Part shown: in pieces, positions 56,057-64,000 of the stretch
How the letters are laid out: the number at the start of each line of letters is the position of its first letter
How positions within the stretch are numbered: position 1 is the stretch's first letter
Source of the DNA: Tigriopus japonicus
Taxonomy: Eukaryota; Arthropoda; Copepoda; Harpacticoida; Harpacticidae
Length of the DNA: 64,000 nt
Direction: 5' to 3'
Assembly (NCBI GenBank): GCA_010645155.1
Contig: CM021312.1
Span: 2,669,259 to 2,733,258 of the forward strand
Position numbers and translations under genes: made by a program
The notes under the pieces: generated by a model
Seen by the model: the letters and a program-made list of their open reading frames with translations, nothing else
Databases searched by the model: none
Told to the model about the DNA's origin: nothing

Positions 56057-57222
56057 TCAGTTGTAGTTGAGCCCATGAATGCTCTTGAAAACATGCAGTA
56101 TCAGATACCTTTCATACCTTCTCTGAGTACTGTCCAGTCCTAACTTTTGGAGCCTCTCCCAATACGAGAGCTCTCTCATTCCTGGGATGTTCCTAGTGAA
56201 ACATCTTTGGACCTGCTCGACCTTTTGCAAACCTGCCGAACTCATTGGAGCCCAAATGGGGGAAGCATATTCAAGATGAGGCTGAACAATCGACTTGTAC
56301 AGAGTTAGCATCGTAATACTATCTCTGGACTTGAAAGTGCGATAGATCCAGCCGCACATTTGAAATGCCTTCCCCACTTTCAACTGGATATGCTCATCGA
56401 ACTTTCCATCATCTTGGACGACGACTCCTAAGTCCCTCATGGATGATACTTGCTCAATATCACAACCTCCATTGTCTTTGAGCGGAACATCTAATTTTGA
56501 TGCCCCATACGTTATTGTGCGGAATTTCAACCCGTTCAATGCCATGTTACACTCGCCAACCCAAGAGTAGACCTTCTCCAAGTCATCTACTAAACATTTT
56601 GAGTCCTGACCATTCCTTCCACAAACTAATTTTGTGTCATCAGCATATGAAGAAATACTGGCTTTCGCTCTAAACTTCTGGAGAGGAGCAATGAAGAGAA
56701 TAAACAGGAGCGGACCTAAAATTGAACCTTGTGGAACACCTGACTTGACATCGGACTAACCTCCCACTCAACAATGCTAGCCGGAAAATTGAACTCGCCA
56801 ACCACAAAAAGTCGAGAACAAACCTCTCGATCTAACTCCTTTCCAATGAATTGAAGAGCTGATAGAAACGAAGAAGACCTACAAGAAGGTAGCCGATATA
56901 TAGTTACGACCGTAAGATCAAGAGGCTTAATGTGACAAATCAAAACTTCTACTTCTCCATTCGACATTTGAACATGACTAAAATGTAAGTCTTTCCGGAC
57001 ATATAGACATACGCCCCCATGTGGGAAAATGGGAGTATCAGGACGTACTCTATCACACCGAACTAGCCTAAAACCAGCTATTGCTACTTCTTCATCTAAA
57101 ACTCCTGGACGAAGCCAAGTCTCTGTAATGGAGATGAAGGAGACCTCTCTATCAATGGCTAGCTCCTCCAGCACTCTGACCTTTGTGCTGTCTTTTTTGG
57201 AAATAAGACAATGCACGTTCAA
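56057..57222 (-). pseudogene. LINE family L ORF2, endonuclease fused to polymerase end
   Basis: Endonuclease from 57222: ISITETWLRPGVLDEEV, FPHGGVCLYVRKDLHFS and VVGEFNFPASIVEWEVSP, where the usual GDFN is GEFN. At about 56752 it jumps to GVPQGSILGPLLF of the polymerase, followed by SSYADDTKLV, GVVVQDDGKFDEHIQLK, LEYASPIWAP and RELSYWERLQKLGL. The junction shares a GATG word with both sides, as in a microhomology-mediated deletion of roughly 1.5 kb. Confidence 0.85.
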
Positions 57223-57568
57223 ATAAAGCCCTTTTATGGGCTTAAGGTCTTCCGATGGACCAAGTCTATTAGTTCTTGGACCTTCCTGTCTAAGCTTAAA
57301 AAATCTTGCTTACTAACAAAATTTTGCCCTACAGGAAGGGATTGTTGGGGAGGGGAAGGGGCGACTACATTGGCGTAAGACCTAGGTTGCCCTTGGGAGA
57401 AAGGGGGATGAGGAACCGGGTTATGGATATTTGGGAGAAGGGTGGAAATAGAAATAGGTTTTGGGGTGAGGGAAGGAAAATGGGACAGGGAATTGGGAGG
57501 AGGAGAAGGAGGAGGAGGAGGAAGGCTAAAGTGATGAAATGTTTGGGGAATGGGTTGGGGATTGGAGG

Positions 57569-58110
57569 CTAACCTATAACCATAACTAGGAGAGGAGACC
57601 CAGATTTTGCTGGTTTGGGTTTCCTCTGAGTACCTCGTATGTGGACCTGTTTACAGTCCACATAGAAACATGTCCCACTACACATTGACCTACGACACAT
57701 GTAGGGGTGGAAGAAGGGGCACTCGACCTTTGAGCACCCTTTCTTATTGTATTTGAAGAGTCCAAACTTCAACAATTTTTGACACCATTGTGGGTGTTCA
57801 AAAGAGCTACAACCTTTTCTATCAGGACTACAAGGCTGCCTTTTGTGGTCAGGACAAATTTCCCTACAAACCAGAGCTTCCTGAACAATTGTTGGTTGAG
57901 CTACTTCAACCAACTCGACCTCACTCAAGTGGATTTGTCTACTATTGGGCTCGCTTTTGAGTCCACGAGCTTTCTGGTCAGACTAACCCAAGCAACCAGA
58001 GCCTCAACAATGAAAGCCTTCTTGAAAACAGAGGGGTCCTTCCCTTCTAAGGCTAAATGCAGACATTTCTTCGCCTCATCGCTAACCTGACTCAAGATGG
58101 CGTCCATCAT
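57569..58110 (-). pseudogene. LINE family L ORF1, frameshifted
   Basis: It starts at ATG 58110 (MMDAILSQVSDEAKKCLHLA). A one-base shift at about 57926 separates DKST from SEVELVEVAQ. The second part is Cys/His-rich: CREICPDHKRQPC, CSSFEHPQWC, KKGCSKVECPFFHPYMC and CSGTCFYVDC, suggesting several CCCH-like zinc fingers. This is presumably the RNA-binding ORF1 product. It ends at 57569. Confidence 0.75.
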
Positions 58111-58115
58111 GTAAA

Positions 58116-59154
58116 TGGAAGGAAAAACTAAATACCAACTTTAAGAAAAGAAATGAGGGGAAGGGGGGGGGAGGGCTACAGTAAATTCGAAAAGAGCTAA
58201 GTCCTTTGATATATGTATGTTTGTTATTATGTAAAAGGGAAGGGGATGTGGAAAAAGATTAACAGGAAACAACAACTAGGTGAAGAAGCTGATCAGACTG
58301 ACCAAGCCCAAGAGAGCGAGCCAACCATACAATTTCACACTTAACTGTAAAGATACCCAGCGTCACTTAATGGAGTAGTACCCAATCTGGCCAATAGGAA
58401 AGAAGGAAAACAAGAGTTTCGACCAACCTAACTCAAGAGAAAGTGGCAAACATCAAATCTCACACCTAACTGATAAAAGATAAGACACGATAACATACAA
58501 TGAAGAACTCAAATATGGAAGAAGAAAAATAATTTATAAAAACGACAAAAGAATGATTAAGATGGCTAATAAATATAAATTAATATGCAACTATTACTAA
58601 CCATGTATATATGAAAAGGACATTAAAAGAAAAACAAAACCTTAGGTACTAAAAAGAAACCTGAAAAAAAGACACAAAAAGAAAAGATAGAACTACAAAA
58701 AAAAATAAAAATAAACTGAAAATAGAGGATAATACGAAAAGAGTACGACAAAAAATGTTTAAAAAAAATAAATTAGTAAAAGAAAGAAGGGAAAGGCTAA
58801 TAGATATAAAAATGGCTTACCTTGGATCCACACGACCACCACACAAACACAACACTTAGTCTAAACCGGCCAAATTATCATGAGCAACGCAAAACACGTC
58901 TGCTCACGACAATGGACGGGAGAAGACTCCACTTAAAGAAATTAAACATTTTTCTATACCAGTTTCATAAAAACTGGCACTTTAACCACATTTATGTAAA
59001 ATTTTCCCCATTTGTGTAATTTTGGACAAAAATCACAGATTTTGGTAATTACATTGTAAAATGTAATTTGCAACTATCTGGGGTCAAATTAAAAATGCCT
59101 CTCGTCTTCTCTCGTCTTTTATGGAACTTGGGTATGACATAAACGAAATGCGCG
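58116..59154. other. A-rich spacer
   Basis: A long adenine-rich stretch, 58490-58800, with many AAAAA runs (for example GACACAAAAAGAAAAGATAG). It may be 5' untranslated sequence of the LINE or simple low-complexity DNA. No gene seen. Confidence 0.4.
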
Positions 59155-59300
59155 ATCACCATTATTCTGAAGGCATGTCAGGCCAAAGACAATGACATGG
59201 TTTTGCATCCTTGACCGAAAGCAAAATCAATTATCCATACATCACATTCGGAAAGTTTAGGTCCCCAACACTCTGGGCTCGGTTTCATGTAGTACAAAAT
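59155..59300. repeat. Dispersed repeat S, copy 2
   Basis: ATTCTGAAGGCATGTCAGGC, CCTTGACCGAAA and CGGAAAGTTTAGGTCCC align with 40900-41040. Confidence 0.5.
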
Positions 59301-59889
59301 GGGTTCAGGGGTTCTGAAGATTGTTGTCAAATGAAGCCACGGAAAGATAGGTATGGCTCGAGAAACTAAGAGAAAGTATCGAAGGCACTTATTGCACAAG
59401 AACTCGATGTTGGCCTTGTGTTTCACGATGAAGTAGGATTGTGCTTAAGGAGAGTTGAGTGTTGACACCGGTATAGTTGATGATTTCCATGCTGAAACGC
59501 ATTTTGGAGAGGTTAGTTGAAGAAGTTCACTTCTTGGTCTTCGTTTCCTCCATTGCTAATGATTCCTGGCGATATTCAGTAGTCGTTTACCCAAAGACGA
59601 TACGTTAAATCACTGGATGCCCCAACCATTCAAAAACTTGCAGGCAAGCTGAGGCCCGCCATTTGGCGCATTTGCATTTGCATTTGCTGTGCGTCCACGG
59701 GCTCAGGTAAAGAGAAAGCATTGGATGGAGGAGGACACTAAAAGGATTCATCTCAGATGTATTGAAGGTCTTGATGGGCAATGCCCGTATCAACGGCAAT
59801 CACTGGTCGTACTTTTGGAGACGAATAAGTCGGAAATGTTACACCATAAAGAAGTATGTAAGATGAGTATGTCCTTCCTCGGACGCACG
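59301..59889. other. Spacer, no gene seen
   Basis: Short frames only, such as 59689-59919 on the plus strand, which runs into the hAT-type element and is not a gene. Confidence 0.4.
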
Positions 59890-59897
59890 TTCATCAC

Positions 59898-60620
59898 TAG
59901 AGCGGCCGAACATATTTAATTAAATATAAAAATATTTCATTTAAATATCCTACCGTATTGGGCACTTTTCAACTATTTGGGCTTTTCTTCCAAAACTAGA
60001 GCAAATTTCCCTTTGTTTCTTTGAATTATACGTATCAAGAATCTTCATGATTTTGGCATAACTTTGGAAATATTGGCAAACATCCTGACCTTCCCAAAGC
60101 AATATTGTCAAAATATCACTTTATTTAATTATTAAGCCAATTTTTGAGGTGAATAGTCAGCCTTAATTGGGAAGTATTCTGCGTGCGAAAAAAATAATTG
60201 GTCAATTTAGCCTTGAAAATTACATTAACGGATTTGAATCTAGAAAAGAAAGGCACAGCTCCAACCAAAAGAACATTAAGGAAACTCTGGGTTGAATGTT
60301 CACCAAATCTTGGCCAATAACATATTGATTAAATCTAGGGTATAAATAAAGACTGTCAAGAATAACCAACTTTCACTACTTGGTCTGAATTTTTTTGCAC
60401 CAAATATTTGTCTACCTGCATTTTCAGCAAAATTTTCATCAAGAATTTGGATTTTGAATCCAGAAGAATCTCTAAAAATACCAATTTATTTCCCCTGAAT
60501 ACCTATAAATTTAAATATTTTTAGTCCTTTTTGCATATTTTCTTAAATATTTTGATGCTTTTTCCTTAAATATTACTTAAATATTTGGCCTTGAAAATTA
60601 AATATTTTCGGCCGCTCTAT
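59898..60620. mobile_element. Non-autonomous hAT-type element (0.72 kb)
   Basis: Perfect 8-bp TSD TTCATCAC (59890-59897, 60621-60628). Inverted ends TAGAGCGGCCGAACATATTT and, reversed on the right, TAGAGCGGCCGAAAATATTT. It is very AT-rich, with AAATATTT repeated in both subterminal zones. No transposase. A fragment of the same family ends near 44457. Confidence 0.93.
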
Positions 60621-60628
60621 TCATCACT

Positions 60629-61232
60629 CAAGGCGTCTGTTTTCCGGCTGTTTTAAAGTACAGTTTTTGTGTGTTTTTCAAAACGCTCCAAGTCGAAATT
60701 CGTGCAAGTACATTTGAGTATATACTGGTAAATCGATTCTTCTATCTAAAAAAAATTGCAAAAACAAAAAAACAGGTGAAACCAAAATATAGCACAGAAA
60801 AGGCAAGAAACCTTTCACTTAAATTTAGACATATTTTCAATGCCAAATCATGTAATTGTGTGAATTTTTATGCCTCTGAATTGAAATTTTATTTTCATTG
60901 ACCACCTTAGTATAATTTGGGAGAAGCAAGGTGTAAAAAGGAGGCCACATGCCTAAAAAACTTCGTTTTTAAAAATTTTGCCCTCTACAAATCCGTTTGA
61001 TTGGGCAAGTTTCAACTAGTTGCTGATGATAAACGGCATGGGCCCAATGTTGTATATTAGCAATAACGTATTCATAACAGTACTGTGACGTGATGTTTGT
61101 ATCCATGATATACACAATCTCGCAAGAAAGATTATTATAATTATTAATGGAAATTAACATTCTTGATCACGAAATTCGTAGTGATAGTTACTTAATCAAC
61201 ATCTGGGCCCAAGTCTAAAGACATGGATATAG
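60629..61232. other. Spacer, no gene seen
   Basis: No supported feature. Confidence 0.4.
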
Positions 61233-61519
61233 CTCTGCATTTATGTGATTTCAAACGGAGATTGTGAATAATTTACTTTCATGGTGCTTCAACGCGTTTG
61301 GTGAGTTGCAATCAAATTTGTCCGCTCAACAATTGGCGACCGGAGACATTTTTAGGCTTAAACTCCCTCCAGTATTAATAGAACTCAATTTCTTCTGCGT
61401 TCGTGCAGTGTAGAGGGCTAAATGGAGCCATTTAGCCCGCTAGTGCAGTGGTTCTTGGTTCGGCAGACAGCCTTCACAAGACAGCCTTCAAATAAAGGAG
61501 TGAGCAATTTGCTCACTGC

Positions 61520-62150
61520 TTGGGGAGGTTTGAGTGATCTCTTCAAAAATCTTATCGTTGGCGGATGAAACAAGAGAAAAGGCTTGTTTGTCAACGTAAG
61601 ACTTTGGCCAGTGCAAGGCCGTGCAAGGGTTTTCTCATTTTACAGACCGCCATTATGACTTAGATGCTATGAAAATGCCGAATTGCAAGTTTCGACATAT
61701 TGACTCTCTGCTTTTCAAGAATATGCAAAGTTTATTCTTTTAATTGAACATAGCAAGCACTTAAAAAGACCTTTGCTACTGAAGAGAAATAGCTACAAGG
61801 CACGGCATTTTCTTTTGTACCTTGATGGTTTTGGAGTTTGACGATACAAATCAGTGCTTGTAACATCACTTACTTGTACTTACAAAAAACAGTGGCCTTT
61901 TCTTGAGAATTTTTTCATGGAAGAACGAGCAAATAAAGTGTGCATATTTTTCCAGAACCCTAACCAAAGATGTCCAAACTTTCCGTTCGGCATTTTCCAC
62001 AGCTTCAAAGTCATGAGGTTAGTCTGTAAAATGCGAAAACCCTTCGATTGCTCAAATTCTTACGAGCCATCTACCGTTGCCGAATAAGTCTTTTCTCTTC
62101 TTTCACCCGCCCGTAATAAGATTTTTGAAGAGATCGTACAAACCTCCTCG
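61520..62150. mobile_element. Palindromic module Q inside repeat P
   Basis: Inverted arms of about 155 bp: GATCTCTTCAAAAATCTTAT at 61539 against ATAAGATTTTTGAAGAGATC at 62117, and GGGTTTTCTCATTTTACAGA against TCTGTAAAATGCGAAAACCC. Copy 1 of P lacks the block between GTGAGCAATTTG and GGCGGGCAAAG-like sequence, which bounds it. A relative lies near 18985. Confidence 0.7.
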
Positions 62151-62214
62151 TGTATTCCTCATAAAAGCGGATAGACGGGCAAAGCAAGTTGTCTCTCAAG
62201 GAAACGTTATCTGA

Positions 62215-62310
62215 GGCTAGTTTTTTAGACGCAAAAGATCAATCTCAAGATCGTACTATAGTACTATAAGTCCGATCTTGAGATCGATCTTTGTGTCTAA
62301 AAAACTAGCC
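62215..62310. mobile_element. 96-bp hairpin micro-element
   Basis: Near-perfect palindrome: GGCTAGTTTTTTAGAC on both ends and ATCTCAAGATCG in both arms, meeting at ACTATAGTACTATA. It is flanked by TCTGA on each side (62210-62214, 62311-62315), and the P copy 1 sequence ATATGAAGACG is the empty site. Confidence 0.85.
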
Positions 62311-63350
62311 TCTGAAGACGATCGTTTAGATTATAAAATGCTCGGAACCTTGTCAGCCAATTTGTTTGATTGTTTGTTTGTTTGGTCCTTGGATGCGACT
62401 TAAATTTTACGTCTTGAGACTTCTTCTTACACCTGGTTGATAATTTGTTTAGTTTATGTGCTAAAGAATGAGAAATATAAAATCATATTTCAGCAGAAAG
62501 AAATATTAACAAGTATATCATTTCTACGTAAGAGCAACATTTTGTAATATTGTTTTGATTCTTTGGAGGCCACTGAACAAATCAGCACCTTTGAATTACT
62601 GTTTGAAGCCCATTTGTCAAGTCCTATTTTTTGTAAAAGCTTAAGGCTCGCTTAATTGCTTTTAATTCAATCACCCTGAAAATAAAGTTTGCTCATTATT
62701 GACCCAAATCCAGCCAAGGCATCTCCACGTGAAAAATCGTCGTTTCCGGGGACCTAGAACCATGAAATGGACGCTTAAATGGGGAAACTTGGATTCGCCA
62801 AAATTCATTTCTGCACTCCCCATTGTCCTAGTTTAACTATTGCCCTTGATTCTTTGACTTATCCACGAAATGATAGACTAGGAGGACGGATTGGCAGACC
62901 TGGTTAGTCCACCTTTCGCGAAAATGATTGGTGATTGGATTGTTCCCATCACTAATTTAGAGCGGTTTCTAAGATTCGAAGTACGTTAGTTATATAGTTA
63001 TAGTTATGTAGCTATATCCAGAGTGTCTGGATAGTATCAGTTTTAAAGATCAGATTGCAAAATTCATTCCTGAGTTTTGACATTTGCTCGGCATTACAAA
63101 AAATGTTCCTATCTCTTGTGAATAATCCCAGGATCAATGAAAGCCATTGTGTCCGTGAATAACTGACTAAAATACCTCACCCAAAATTATCTGCAGCTTT
63201 GATTGACGTGAGCTTTTAAAATATCATAGATAATGAAAGTGATCAAACAAACGCACCTAGTTTCAAGTGACTTACTTGTACGGATTACAGATTCCTTGAG
63301 CTCATTTTCGGCCCAACAGACCTTGATGATCTTACAATGGATGACAAATA

Positions 63351-63434
63351 AGCTGATTTGTGTTGAAACAATATAGATTGCAACAAGTAAATCTCTCTAA
63401 TTTGCCCCCTACTTTATCTGAGAAGTGATGTTAA
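63351..63434. other. Short spacer before the LINE
   Basis: Nothing recognised. Confidence 0.4.
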
Positions 63435-64000
63435 GACAAAAAAATATTCATTTATCTACTCAATGAATTCCATCTTAGTCATGTTCAAATGTTGAATGGA
63501 GAAATAGAAATTTTGATTTGTCATATCATGGCTCTTGATCTTACGGTTGTAACAATGTATCGGCCACCTTCTTGTAGCTCTTGTTCATTTCTATCAGCTC
63601 TTCAATTTACACGCAAGGAGCTAGATCGAGTGGTTTGTTCACGCATCTTTGTTGTTTGTGACTTCAATTTTCCGGCTAGCATTGTTGAGTGGGAGGTTAG
63701 TCCGGATGGGTACATTCCCATTTTGAAAGCACCATCGCTGTCTTTCGAAAAATTGGAAGAGTTTGCGATCTTGCGTAATCTCTCTCAACACGTTGGTGTT
63801 GCAACCAGAGCAGAGAGTGTTCTGGACTTAGTTTTTTCCAATGACCCTGATCTGATCCAGTATGTCCATGTTGCCCCATGTAGTCTTTCAGATCATCACA
63901 TTCTTGAGATAGGGTCGACCATTACTCAAAAGCCGGCGAGCTGCAGAGTTAAACCACCCCAAAAGGTGGGTGTGGCCAAGTTTAAGTTCAAAGATAAACA
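63435..64000 (+). pseudogene. LINE family L endonuclease, running off the window
   Basis: The plus frame is open from 63435 to the right edge (about 188 codons, no stop). It is recognisable from FHLSHVQMLNGEIEI onward: VVTMYRPPSCSSCSFLSALQ, VVCDFNFPASIVEWEVSP, ESVLDLVFSNDPDLIQYV and LSDHHILEIG. It matches the endonuclease at 56760-57222. The SDH motif is kept, but GDFN reads CDFN. The start of the domain is missing, so the copy is 5'-truncated. Its ORF2 should continue beyond the window. Confidence 0.8.

Larger units (their letters stand above)
55697..58115 (-). mobile_element. LINE (family L) with ORF1, ORF2 and an internal deletion
   Basis: Minus strand order: ORF1 (58110-57569), endonuclease (57222-about 56760), reverse transcriptase from the GVPQGS motif on (56750-56057), C-terminus (56021-55764), then a 3' end with CAGGGAATCCCATTCCTTGT and a run of A. 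The first two thirds of the polymerase are deleted. The 3' end matches the copies ending at 31310 and 35412. Confidence 0.88.
61233..63350. repeat. Repeat P, copy 2
   Basis: Collinear with copy 1 at 37832-39680 and in the same orientation. It contains two insertions that copy 1 lacks: a palindromic module (about 61520-62150) and a 96-bp hairpin (62215-62310). Confidence 0.82.

Overview
The window is eukaryotic and looks like an invertebrate genome, most likely an arthropod and perhaps a copepod-like crustacean (low confidence on taxon). Reasons: the one clear host gene has a 57-bp GT-AG intron; there are CR1/Jockey-like LINEs, Ty3/Gypsy elements (one CsRn1-like with a tRNA-Trp primer site), hAT, piggyBac and Tc1/mariner derivatives, and a THAP-type gene remnant; there are no operons; and a 459-bp N gap shows a scaffolded draft assembly.

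Host genes are few. Positions 3-1391 hold the 3' part of an unrecognised two-exon gene with a polyadenylation signal. At 51694-53136 lies a THAP zinc-finger gene remnant split by a 5'-truncated LINE and damaged by a lost zinc ligand, a stop and a frameshift. Possible exons near 47.8 kb and 55.2 kb are weak. The rest is mobile DNA or unannotated spacer.

1.4-11.3 kb: a 13-bp minisatellite, a foldback element, two copies of a 0.72-kb hAT-type MITE family, an LTR-retroelement 5' end, and a cluster of a palindromic repeat family (called X) joined to a 1.4-kb inverted-repeat unit (Y). 11.4-16.2 kb: a nearly complete but dead LINE on the minus strand, itself hit by a solo-LTR-like insertion. 16.2-18.0 kb: a Gypsy relic and an unrecognised pseudogene.

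19.48-30.65 kb is a nest: Gypsy A (11.2 kb with insertions, GACGT target duplication) carries a MITE in its 5' LTR, a LINE in its reverse transcriptase, and a hAT-type MITE in its integrase. That MITE carries the complete CsRn1-like Gypsy B, which is in turn interrupted by a solo LTR. Nearly every boundary is fixed by a target-site duplication (TSD), so the order of insertion can be read.

30.7-64 kb is a mosaic of LINE relics of one family sharing a 3' end motif, a Gypsy 3' end with LTR, a deleted mariner, three copies of a ~1.5-2 kb repeat (P), a 26-bp minisatellite, three more hAT-type non-autonomous elements with perfect 8-bp TSDs, and several palindromic modules. No CRISPR array, rRNA or tRNA gene was recognised. 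The window ends inside a LINE endonuclease frame on the plus strand.
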